Shown one piece after another: positions 12,733 through 24,800 of a DNA stretch of 64,000 nt (positions are counted from its first letter, which is position 1; the number at the start of each line of letters is the position of its first letter). The stretch is from NCBI RefSeq assembly GCF_010389155.1, contig NC_057761.1, positions 1,924,501 to 1,988,500 on the forward strand. The letters run 5' to 3'. The stretch comes from Erigeron canadensis (lineage: Eukaryota; Streptophyta; Magnoliopsida; Asterales; Asteraceae). The position numbers and the translations under genes were made by a program. The notes below the pieces were generated by a model. That model worked only from the letters and a program-made list of their open reading frames with translations, did no database searches and was not told the origin of the DNA.

Positions 12733-15303
12733 CTTTTGTGGTTATTTTTACCCGTTATCCGCTAAAGTTCCAACTAAATTAACCATTTAAAAATAAAATA
12801 CTAGAATATTATTTTAATGTCCACTACAAGAGAAATGTCATTTAGCGACATGTTTAGCGACTTGATTAGCGACATATTTGAAGCTAGCGACAGGCATAGC
12901 GATGTCAAGTGAGATGTCTCTAGAAAAAAGTCGCAGATTTTTGCGTCATTAATATGTAAGACGCTAAAAGTAGCGACAATAATAGCGTTGTCTACATCGA
13001 GTCGCTAACTTTTATTTAGCGACATGACAATTATAACGGTAACCTTGTCGCTAATCTGAGACAAGTCGCTATACATGACGCTAGATGTAACGCTAATTAT
13101 AGCAAAAAATTTCACATTCCATATCATTTTTGATAATTATACAAATGAAGGATCTAATATTCGAATCGAAACTATTATAAATTACATAACAAGATATTTC
13201 ATTTAACATCCGAAGTATAACTTCTAAAAAAAAAAAAAAGTAAACATCAAAAAGATTTAACTTTAAACCAAAGATCTATTGTTTGGGTCGAAGTACATCT
13301 CGACATAAAAGGTTACAGCCTTCTTACACCACTTAAGTGACCACATATCCGTTTCTTGAGCATGACCTTTCCGGCTTTCATGAGCAAGTGCAACATGTGT
13401 AAACTGAAAAAATTAAGAAAAGCATTGTAAACTAAAAGAAGAAAGGTAATGATATTGTATTTCTCTACCAACTCTCTTATGTGTAACTGTAAATTTCAAA
13501 TGAGAATAAAACAAAATGACAATTCGAAAAATGAAATAACCTGATAGATTGTGATGCACATTTAAGACGTACTTGGCAGTCACTGTTTTGTTCAAAACAA
13601 GGTAGGAAAATGCGATTTTTGAAACAAACTGGACTGATCCAAATGCTGCAAGAAGTGACTTCTCAAAGCTTATACAAGATTATAAAAGCTATATTATAAC
13701 AAGTTTTACGAAGTTTAGTAACAAGTTTTACGAAGGGAAGTCAGAAATATTATAATGCAATCAAGATTGACCATCACAATGCCCCAACTACATGTTTCTT
13801 GTACACATGAAAACTTTAAGTCCATTTAATGCATCCTCATAACTAATGTTCTTTTTCTAGGCAACATGAATATTACAATTCGAAGTATATTCGCAGATGA
13901 TGCAATATGATACAGCATTTGGTTGCCATGAGAAGGCTGTTTTGGAAAGGCCAATATGTGCATATTGTAACATGGGTGTGATCTATAAACTCTAGCAAAC
14001 AAATTGAGCAAATCACTTAACTACAAAAACCAAGCAGCAATAACGAGCAATTAGTGTCAATCACAAACCTCATAGATATCGAAACAAACGCATAATACAA
14101 TATCAAACAGTCTCAGCCAAACATCAACATATACTATATTTCATTTAGACATTTGATCGAACAATTAGTGTGCGTTCTAAACAAGTTTCTTCATTATACA
14201 GACTTTTCAATTTTATACCTAATTTAAGGTATCCAAGCTATATACATACATATATATATATATTATACATAAATTCAAATATCAATCAAATAAATAAATA
14301 ATCTAATATATATAAACCAGAATATGTCATAGCTCACACACAATAAAGCAAATAGATAGAGATTATAAACTCACACCTTATTAATAGTCTGACGACCAAC
14401 TGACTAGAAACGAAGAATGGCGGACGTGCGGCAGCGATTATGGCGGAGGTACTACTGAGATGACGACCGATATACGCCGGAGATATGGCAGATAGACGAC
14501 GCCGATGATGGCGAAACCCTAGAAATTAGTGGTGTGAAATTTGGAAAGTAATTGAAAAGAGAAAAATGAAGGTTTGTGAAATTGGTGAAGTTTAACGAAT
14601 GTTTTAAAATACTGTTCGGAAATTAGTGTCTGGTGGAGCTGCGATCTATGAGATTTTATTGATGATGATGAGTTAGATCTGCCATTTTAAGCGACGTGTT
14701 TGGTTTGGTTTGGTGAAAGGTTTGAGCACAAGGTATTGACCATGATATTAACTTCTTTTTTAAAAAAAAAAATATATGTAGCCATATTTCTTTATTAATT
14801 TATGGAAATAGAAAAGTTTTTTTTTTTTTTTTTTTTTTTTTTTTCATTAGGCAAAAACAACAAAAATTGCTATGGTAAGTTTATAGAAATATTTTTCGTT
14901 TTACATCAAATCAAATTATTAATAAGACATTATGAAACAAGCGACACCATTAGCGACAAGTTTATAAAAAGACGCAAATTAATGACATCATTAGCGATGT
15001 GGATCCATAAGTCGCAATATTAGCGACGACGTTAGCCATGTGTTCAAAGACATCGCAAAATAGCGTCTTAATTTGCTACAACATTTGCGACATCGTAAAC
15101 TAGGAACATTTTGCGACTCGGTTTTCGACTTGAGTTGCGACGATCAAAACCAAGGTGACGCTAAACGAGTCTTTACTTGAGTCTCAAAATAGCGTCTTTT
15201 AATAGTGTGTCGCTAAGTTTGTCTCTAAATGGTGGTTTTCTTGTAGTGGTCAAAACTACAAAAGAGGTTAATTTATTTATCCGAAAAATCTTGGGATGTT
15301 ACA
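12733..15303 (-). repeat. Partial tandem third copy of the LTR-like end, split by the CACTA element
   Basis: The segment 12733-12821 plus 15252-15303 aligns with 12590-12732 and ends in a variant TGTTACA. The CACTA element lies between AATGTC and AAAACTA; these two words are contiguous (AATGTCAAAACTA) in copy 2 at about 12673. Copy 2 therefore acts as an empty-site reference for the insertion. Confidence 0.6.
12822..15248. mobile_element. Non-autonomous CACTA (En/Spm, CMC) DNA transposon
   Basis: The ends are CACTACAAGAGAAATG and ..TTTCTTGTAGTG, giving an inverted repeat that continues imperfectly (CATTTAG(C/A)GACA). The 3-bp target duplication GTC is at 12819-12821 and 15249-15251. Both sub-terminal regions (12840-13090 and 14940-15230) carry many direct and inverted AGCGAC words, as expected for transposase-binding repeats of this superfamily. 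No transposase ORF is present in 2.4 kb, so mobility would need a helper. The inside holds GC-richer sequence (14400-14520) and a poly-T run (about 14818-14844). Confidence 0.92.
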
Positions 15304-15831
15304 ACTTTGTCAAATCTGAGATCGATTTTCTATATTCGATTTTTATTTCTCGGTTCCTTTCCCAATGTTATTAAGTTTACTTTTTATATTTTCCTAGATG
15401 TACCTTATGCTTAAAAAGTAGTATAATCCATGTTTTCTTCGAACATTCAGTCGGTTTACGACATCAAGGAAACCTCACCGTATAATGGTGAAGCCTTGCA
15501 CGTATCCTAGACAACGAGATCTTGATTATGGACCGTTACAAGTATTCGTAGGAATAACCTGAAGACTTACTATCCTTAAAAATCGAACTCAAGATCTTGA
15601 ATAAAACTTAAGATGTCTCTGACTAGTTGGACTGGTCATCATTAAGTATAATCCATGTTGCTTTTTAATATGTATATAATAATTAAAATGCCCCGTGTGA
15701 AATGGACCCACATGATGAGTCCTATAAATTCTCTACATGCGTACATAGTTATTACTAGTTAGGTTATAGTTATAGTTATATAGCTATATACATATCAACG
15801 CAAAATAAGGGAGAGCTATATTATCTTCAAC
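15304..15831 (+). promoter_or_regulatory. 5' flank and putative promoter of the AKT1-type gene
   Basis: 528 bp between the end of the repeat block and the start codon at 15832. A TATA-like CTATAAATT lies at 15722-15730, about 103 bp before the ATG, followed by a short AT-rich leader. There is no upstream ATG in a strong context directly before the CDS. Transposon-derived repeats start only about 530 bp upstream of the ATG, so the intact proximal promoter is short. Confidence 0.45.
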
Positions 15832-18800
15832 ATGGCGGATATATTTAGCACTACCGAAAATAATCTTAACTTCAATAATAAGAAAAATATTATAGGTGGT
15901 GGTTTAAGGGTTTATTCAATGTGTGGTGGTGCTAATATAAGTGAAGTTGAACATGAGATATCTAGAAACGGCAGTCAATATAGTCTTACCACCGGAATAT
16001 TACCATCTCTTGGTGCACGTAGCAATCGCCGTGTTAAGCTACGGAATTTCATCATCTCCCCTTATGATCGCCGTTACAGGTATCTCTATATCTCTATCTA
16101 TCTATCTATATAGATATAAATATACGAGTTAAAAAAACTGATTCAATAGATCTATCTATATATATAAATCTACTGATTTAATATCTATCTATCTTATATA
16201 GATAAATCTATATATTTACATATTTGATCAATTTAATAAAAGTATTGCATCGACGTACACATGTTACATGTCTATATAGCTTCTTATTTAATCTTGACCG
16301 TTTTATACACATTTGAGGTGATTCGAAATAGATCAGATAAATGCAACGAACTTCAAATATTGGCATTGTATATATTTACGACAACACTTATGGATGTTTA
16401 CATCTGAAAAATTACAATTCAAATATCGGTATTATATGTATATGTTGATATATTAATTTATTTACATAAAATTTATATGAATGTTACATCTGAAGAATTA
16501 CGATTATTAAAATATACGAAATCAATAAACATACACCCAAATCTTATGAGTTGAATATAATCGGGATTTTAAAAAATAGGAAATAAAAAGAAGCTAAAGA
16601 TATATGAGTACGTCACGGGTTCCTACAATTATCCCGTTTATGATAGACCGCCTTTGAAAGTATTAATTGAGTCCGTTGGGGTAATGGAGTGGTGATGTCA
16701 GCATATATTTTATTAACATGAAAAATAAACCGGTTAGAAACACTTTTGATTTTACTTAAGATCTTGGTTTGGATTTTCACGGATGGCAAAATTTTAGAGT
16801 TTTCTCTCTTAATACTTGTAATGGCTCATAGTTGTTTAGGATCCATGTAAGGCTTCATCATTATACGATGAGATTTCTTCGATATTGTATACCGACTAAA
16901 CGTTCGAGAAAAAAACATGAAAAATATACTCTATTTAATAAATTATAACCTTACAGTCTCTTTGATTCCGAAATAATGGCAGAGATATAGATAATAAAAA
17001 CTAACATTAATACTTATAAGGTTTTAGGTAATTTAAATGTATATATTTATCGTTAAAAAAAGGGCAAAATACAAAAAAATATTATAAAAAAAATAATAAT
17101 AATCAAGAAAAGACCCATTAATATAGTTTACAGAAGAAAAAGAGAAAAAAGAAATGCCAATGTATTATTTTGCAAACATATTACTTTCTGGTTTAGTGGA
17201 AATCGAATTTAGCAAAATCAGACTGTATCAACTATCAATTAATTACTACCTTTTTTTTTTTTTTGAGGACCATGCTTTGAAAATCCTTTTTCACGGATAG
17301 CATGCTTTTATCATCAAAGTTGTATCATCCATAAACCATAAAGTATTAAGAAATTATAAATTATATATATATATATATACACACATAGTGATACAGGGAT
17401 GGATTAATTTGAGAATATCAATTCGTGACATACAATGTATGTGTGTTATTGAATTATTGCGGAAAACATACTCACGTGACATAGTTAATAACTTGTTAAA
17501 ATGGAAATATGATAGAATTAGAATAAAAGTTATATAGTGCGTGATAGAAAGGATTGGTTTGGACTTTGGACGGAGAAAATTATAGATTCTGTTGCCAACC
17601 ATGGAGCTTTTTGGTCATCTAAATTCATAAAAGGTGATAGGAATCTTGGGTTGGTTTTGAATGGTGCAGAGTGCATACTACAACTCTACAAGTAGAAGAG
17701 AAATTCCAAAAGAAATCATGTACCATTTAAACATAAGTTTTTGATACGAAAGATCTAATTTTTCATTTTAGTATTTTCCGTATATATATATATAAATATA
17801 AACTAATTATAGGTATGGTACAACTCATTGATAATTCTAAAAATTAGTTACAAACAATGAATATTTTATTATATATATAGCTTTATTGTTATCATATTTC
17901 TTTTTTTCAATAAAACACCGTCACCTCTAGTTCAAATCTATAAACCCTTATAAAGGGTATTGGTTTTAAGAAGTTAAGCAATTTTTTCATTCCTATAATA
18001 CCCTTCTTACTTCTATTGTTTTTTACACCTCCTCAAGTATCTACCGAAAGTACCCTTATCAAAAATTTAAACCCACAAAATACACAACATCCTTCTCCTT
18101 CGCATTCTTCGATCACCACCACCACCTTCATTTTATATTGTACTCATCTTCTAACCGCTGCAACGTGCGGGTACTATGCCCGTTTTATCTATCACAACTA
18201 AAGTATTGACATCTTATCTGTAGTGACGGATACATATATATATTTCTGGGTATGCTATATTTAGTGTAAATAGGTTCACAAAATGTTCACTTTTGAGGTC
18301 AGGTTTTTTTTAGTTCAAAGTATTCCCTATTACTATACTATTCATTTAAGTTTCTATTTCTAATGAGATTGATAAAGAGAAAAAACTTAAATGAAAAAAA
18401 TATATGATATCTTTTGATTATTCAAATTATTGTTCAAAACTTTTTTCTTTCCATTTTTACAAAAAGTAGGACGTATATTCATTTGAAGTCATTTACATAT
18501 ATAATCCTCACTCAATAACTTTCTCTCTTTCTTTTATTTGCATCCTCTTAATAGTATTCGTTACAACGTGCGATTACAATGCTAGTGACAGTTAATGGAA
18601 AACGAAACGACTATTTGTTATGAATAAGTGTCTAATCTTTGACCCTTTGTGGAAGTAAAAATGAAATTGCATTCAAAGACTACCCTGGAACTGGAAAGTC
18701 AAATTCTAATCAAACTTACGCGTTGTGTTACTTGTGTGTAGTGGAATCTTTGTGGGTGTCCTACCTAGACTAGATGTCTAGATATTTATGCCTATTGTTA

Positions 18801-21800
18801 TCTACCAATAGTTTTATATATACATTATAGAGAAATCAAAATATGCAGTCAATTACAAAGAGAAATTTTAAAACCATTTTAATTTATACTTTAACCTTTT
18901 TAGTTTAATAAAGATACAAAATCCCCCTTGATTTTTACATGAACCGTAGCCAACATCCATGCAGTTAACAGCAGGGATGTTTAGCCCCTACATTATACTC
19001 TCTCCGTCCTAATTTAAATGTCAAAGTTTGACTTTCTAAGTCTTTATTTCGTAACTTTGACCATTAATATTATTCTTTGTGTTTTATAATACTTGACGAA
19101 AGTTATATCATTAAAAATACATTCAAAACGTAATCGATTCATGTATATTACATCAAATATTACATAACACAAATAGAATTATAGACGGTCAAAATTAACC
19201 ATGAAAGACCAAAAATGTCAAACTATGACATTTAAATTGGGACATAGGGAGTATCGAGTAAAGGAAAATATTAACGTGTATAAAACAAAATATATTTTTA
19301 ATATCAAATTTTCATTTTTAAATTTACGGTAAATATACAATTATTTAATTCACCTTATATGTAACCCTCAATACTTCGTTTAACAAAACCTAAAATAAAA
19401 ACGATAATAAAATTCAAGTTTAGATCCTTTTGGCACTCAACCCCTTCGTATAGATGTATCTTCATTTCAAATGAATACTACTCCATGGATATATCGGTAT
19501 AGATATCTAAAATAAGTCAAAAACTATTATGATCTTAAATGAGTATTTGTTCTTTTCTTGATTATTTCAAAGTAAGTTTGTTGATTGACTAGTATCATTA
19601 TACAACCTAATAACATACATATGTCTCAATATGAGATTTAAACTGTTATACCCACAACATGTTAGTTGGTTTTGTATGTTTGATATTCATTTACTTTTAC
19701 TGCGTTTCTTAAGCAAGATTAAATTTTTCAGGACATGGGAGACGTATCTAGTAGTTTTGGTACTCTACACAGCATGGGTATCCCCATTTGAATTCGGTTT
19801 CCTTGAACAACCAAGAAGACCACTATCAGTCATTGATAACATTGTCAATGGGTTTTTTGCCATTGACATCATACTTACATTCTTTGTAGCATATCTCAAT
19901 AAAAGTACCTATCTTCTTGTCGACAACCCGAAGCAGATTGCTTGGAGGTATGCAAGCACTTGGTTGATTTTTGATATCATCGCTACGATCCCTTCTGAAC
20001 TAGCCAACAAGATTGCTACTAGTTCCTTGCAATCCTATGGATTATTCAACATGTTTAGACTATGGCGTTTGCGCAGAGTTAGTGCCTTGTTTGCCAGGTA
20101 CACATCAGCTAATATGGAGTTGTTCATATAGTTGAGGATCACCCCATTACTCATCACCCATTTTGACCTATGATCCTCTATAACCAGTCACCCAACTAAC
20201 TAGCCCTTATTAATATCCCTAAACTCGTACTGTATCAAATAGGGAGAAAAAAAAATATTAATGTGTTTTTATTATAAAAATATAAGTGAATAAAAATATT
20301 TTAAAATATATATAAATAATTCATAAAATGAAAAAAACAACAATAAAAAAAATTTTAAATCATATCAAAAAGAGAGAAGGAAGGAAATATTGGATAATAA
20401 TCTATTAATCCATGTGTCAATAGTTACGTATATAAGTTTAGGGGTCTAATGTGTCAAGAATAAAGTCTACAACCGAATGGAAGTTATTTTCTGTTATAGG
20501 TAGTTATGTTGTGAAGGGACGTGACTGTTAGAAAAGTTGTGTCTATTAGAAAGTCATACCTATTAGTGAACCGACATGATGGTTCGTAGTGTCTGTTGGA
20601 AAACTATATATATGTGTGTACCGTCCATTTGTAAAAACAAGAAGAACGCGTCGTGCGTTCAAGTGTTGTGAAATAAGAAGATAAGGTTAGTGTGTATTGT
20701 TCTGTGTTCGTGAGTGAGAGGGACGAGGGACCAACAGTGGTATCAGAGACAAGGTCATTCGAATCAAAGACAGAGAGCAGCGATTCAAGGAAGGATCGCT
20801 TAGAAGAAGAGAGACAGAGAAGAAGAAGAAGAAGAAGAGAACTGATTTGATTCAGGGAATCAATCGAGAGAAAAGTGATCGAAAGAAACCGATCGAAAGA
20901 AAAGACAAAGACTAAGATCAAATTGATTCAGGGAATCAATTAACAAAGAAGATTGAATCAGATTAAGAAAAGATAAGAGAAAAACGTACCGTTTGTGCAA
21001 AGGAGAAACCGCCGCCGTCGTGCGCTTGCCGGAGAAGACAAAGGAGAAGAGTAACCGTCATAGAAATCGACTAACCACCACCATCGGAGAAGAAAGGAAA
21101 AGGAAACCACCGCCGCTGAGTATTTGAAACAAAAATCAGACCCACCATCGTTCGATTTGAAGACTAGAATTGAAAGAAAAGGGATTAGATTGTAGCCCTA
21201 ATTTACGTACTGAAGAAGAAGGAGAAAAAGCATCAGTTTATTTGGAAATAAACTCAAAAAGAGCGTGTCTTTTTTTTAAAGAGGCCGCTGGTTTTTTTTT
21301 ATTGGAATTAAAAGGGGCCATCTAAAAGCCCACGACAACTAAGGAAGCCCAATTAAACAGGTTCTATATCTTTTCTACATCCATAACTTAATATTTATTA
21401 GAAGAAGTAGATATAGATATAAGAAACTAGATTTTGCAATTGCAAGTTGTTTGAAGAATTATTGTGGTTAGACGAAAGTTAAGTTCAACGATTGTTAGAA
21501 TTATCTTGTTTTTAGAAGAAAACCAAATCGAAAGGATATGGCGGGAGATAAAGATGGAAACAACAATCATGTTGTTGTCATACCGTTATCATCCTATCAA
21601 TATCCAATTCTAAACAATACGAACTATACGTTATGGGCAATACGAATGAAGAAGATACTTTTGGCAAATGGAATATGGGATATAGTAGAAGGAATGGGTA
21701 CATCAAGAGAGGTTGATATAAAAAAGGATAGTTATGCATCTGCATATCTATTCCAAGGATTGCCCGAAGATTTGCAAATGCAAGTTGCGGGATGTGAAAC

Positions 21801-24800
21801 AGCAAAAGAAATTTGGGACTCATTAAAGTCTAGATTTGTTGGCACAGAAGATGTTCAACAAGCGCACTCGCAACAATTGAAATCAGAATTTGAGAGACTC
21901 ATTATGAAAGAAGATGAATCAATAGATTCATTTGCCGGAAAGATGATGAGTATCATCACAAAGGCTGCTACATGTGGATTGACGTTTGATGAACAAACGA
22001 AAGTACGAAAATTACTCAACGCAGTACCAGATAAGTTTATACCAATAGTGGCAACCATTGAAATGGTTGTTGATTTTAAGGAAGTAAAATTGGAGGAAGT
22101 TATTGGGAAACTTAAGACTTACGAAGAAAGGCTTAAGTTTAGAAAAGAAAGTGGAGAAGATAATAGTGAAAAGTTGTTGTTCACACGTCAAGGGAATGGC
22201 AGAAATTATGAACGCAACTATGGAAATAATAGAGGAAGAGATGGTTATCAGACTCGAGGAAGAGGTCAAGGAAGATTCGTAAGAGAAAACAAGAATGAAG
22301 ATAGTTATGATAGATGGAAGAAAAGCTCTGGAGATCAAAACTATCCAAGAAGACAACTTAAGGACATACAATGTTATAATTGTCAAGATTTTGGACACTT
22401 TGCTGCAAATTGTCCAAAACCAAACCACAAAGAAGAAAGAGCGAACCTTGTGTTCGAAGATGACGAACCAGCGCTATTGATGGTTACTACTAAGGATGAA
22501 AAGGAGACAACATCCTTAAAACAAGAGAAGCGAAGAAATGAAATTCTCATTAAGGAAGACGAAATTCCAAAAGGAAAGTTTGAAGAGATGAGATCAGAAA
22601 TAGAAACTGACTTGAGAAGTAAACTAGAGTTTTGAAAGTTTGAATTACTCCAAGACTTTGAGTTGGAGAAACAAGAGTTTGAGAAGAAAATGAAAGATAA
22701 AGAGATAGCATTTGAGAAACAAATGCAAAAGGAGTTAGAGAACCTGAAGAAGATAAGAGATTGCACAAGCAAAGAGATAAAAAGGTTAAAGTCAGAAAGA
22801 GAACGGTTTGAGAAAGAAAACCATGAAGTTGTTTCAAGAAAGAAACATCTAGAAGAAGAACCTAGAATTGACGATGGTGAATGCGATAAGCATCAAGAGT
22901 CGCCATCAAGATTTCAAAAGGAAAGCAAGATTGAGAAAGACATCAAGTCAAGAACCAAGAAAGTTGAATACGAAGATCGTGATAAAGGAAACATATTGTT
23001 GGAGATTCAAGACTATGAGATAATACAAATGATGGAAGATACCGACAAAGTTAACAACAATGATCTAGACGAGATTGAAGACAAGGAAGAAAGTAGCCAA
23101 ATCAAGGAAGAAATTCAAGACATACTTCATATTAAAGATCAAGACAAAGAAAGTGGAAACAAGCCAAAGTTCAAGGATAAAGACAATGAAGCACTTGAAG
23201 AAGTGAAGGCATGGATTAATAAATTAGGGGGGAGTATTGGATAATAATCTATTAATCCATGTGTCAATAGTTACGTATATAAGTTTAGGGGTCTAATGTG
23301 TCAAGAATAAAGTCTACAACCGAATGGAAATTATTTTCTGTTATAGGTAGTTATGTTGTGAAGGGACGTGACTGTTAGAAAAGTTGTGTCTATTAGAAAG
23401 TCATACCTATTAGTGAACCGACATGATGGTTCGTAGTGTCTATTGAAAACTATATATATGTGTGTACCGTCCATTTGTAAAAACAAGAAGAACGCGTCGT
23501 GCGTTCAAGTGTTGTGAAATAAGAAGATAAGGTTAGTGTGTATTGTTCTGTGTTCGTGAGTGAGAGGGACGAGGGACCAACAGGAAAATGAGTTGCTGAA
23601 ATTTATCCTATTCTCATTTTTGAAAAGGATGTTCGCAAATTAACTCAGCCATAAATTAATACATGCACTTACAAGTTACAAGTAATGTGTCCAAAACACG
23701 ATCTTTGTTCCAGTAAGGTTCAAAAAGAGCACAAATCACCTTAACGCCCTAATTACTAATTCTTCATTTTCTTATGTTTTTGGAAACAGATTGGAGAAAG
23801 ATAGGAACTTCAACTACTTTTGGGTTCGATGCGCCAAGCTTGTTTTTGTAAGTACTAATTACAGGTGATGCCACAAAATTCAACCTGAACCAAGTCTACA
23901 TTTCAAATGGGCTAACATTGTAAAAACATGATGATTATAGGTTACTCTCTTCGCTGTACACAGTGCCGGGTGTTTCTACTATTATCTTGCTGCCAATTAT
24001 CCTAAAGCTAGCAATACGTGGATAGGATTTAATAATACAGATTTTAAGGAACAGAGCTTGGGGATCCGTTATGTGACATCTATGTACTGGTCCATCACGA
24101 CACTAACCACCGTGGGATACGGAGATTTGCATGCACAAAATCGAAGGGAGATGATTTTTGTCATATGCTACATGCTTTTCAACCTCGGATTGACATCCTA
24201 TCTTATAGGAAATATGACAAACTTGGTTGTACACGGCACGAGTAAAACTAGACAATTTGTGAGTATAATATTGTACTTAAATATTTGTTTTGTGTATGGA
24301 TTTATCATTACTTTTTTCTACTGATGGAGCTTCTATATATGTAGAGGGACACCATTCAAGCAGCCTCCAGTTTTGCTCATAGGAATCAGTTGCCCGTTCG
24401 GTTGCAAGATCAGATGCTTGCACATTTGTGTCTCAAGTTTAGAACTGATTCAGAAGGACTTCAACAACAAGAGACTATTGATTCGCTTCCAAAAGCAATA
24501 CGATCAAGCATTTCTCATTTCCTTTTTTACTCGCTTCTAGATAAGGCCTACTTGTTTAGGGGGGTGTCCAACGACTTGCTCTTTCAGCTGGTACGTTCTG
24601 TCCAACATTTATACGATATTGAGAACTTTTTTAATATTATAGCAAATGTCGAACATTTTTAATAATATAACAAATGTCGATGAATATGAAGGTTTCAGAA
24701 ATGAAAGCTGAATATTTTCCTCCAAAGGAAGATGTTATCTTGCAGAATGAAGCGCCGACAGATTTTTACATTCTTGTTACTGGAGCAGTGGTGAGTGTTG

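Larger units (their letters stand above)
16080..19731 (+). other. AKT1 intron 1 (3.65 kb)
   Basis: The donor GTATCT follows the split Arg83 codon, and the acceptor is TTTTTCAG. Contents are AT-rich sequence with a TCTA/TATA simple repeat (about 16082-16210), a (TA)n run near 17360-17380, a possible Helitron remnant (about 17900-18595) and a Stowaway-type MITE (18998-19251). No other gene is seen. Confidence 0.8.
20388..23582 (+). mobile_element. Young gag-only Copia-type retrotransposon (TR-GAG-like)
   Basis: The LTRs at 20388-20736 and 23235-23582 differ at only about three positions. The TSD GGAAA lies at 20383-20387 and 23583-23587. A primer-binding site TGGTATCAGAG (initiator tRNA-Met type) starts at 20738, and a purine tract AGGGGGGAG lies at 23226-23234. 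The only coding region is gag-like (21538-23244); there is no protease, integrase, RT or RNase H. This matches the described class of terminal-repeat elements with a GAG domain, which depend on enzymes of autonomous Copia elements (family knowledge). It lies in sense orientation within the AKT1 intron. Confidence 0.93.
20098..23789 (+). other. AKT1 intron 2 (3.69 kb), mostly one retroelement
   Basis: The donor follows the split Arg205 codon; the acceptor is before the [11 protein letters not shown] block. Without the 3,195-bp retroelement and its TSD the intron would be about 490 bp. Confidence 0.88.

Noticed and set aside
14400..14540. A captured host exon inside the CACTA element
   Set aside because: The GC-rich segment has no ORF with recognisable similarity and no clear splice structure; it cannot be told from ordinary CACTA internal sequence.
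20738..20750. A tRNA-Met gene
   Set aside because: Only the 3' end complement is present; it is the primer-binding site of the LTR element, not a tRNA.
21578..22837. Long - strand ORFs (up to 138 codons) opposite the gag-only frame
   Set aside because: They are shadows of the A-rich gag and coiled-coil coding strand; composition explains them.
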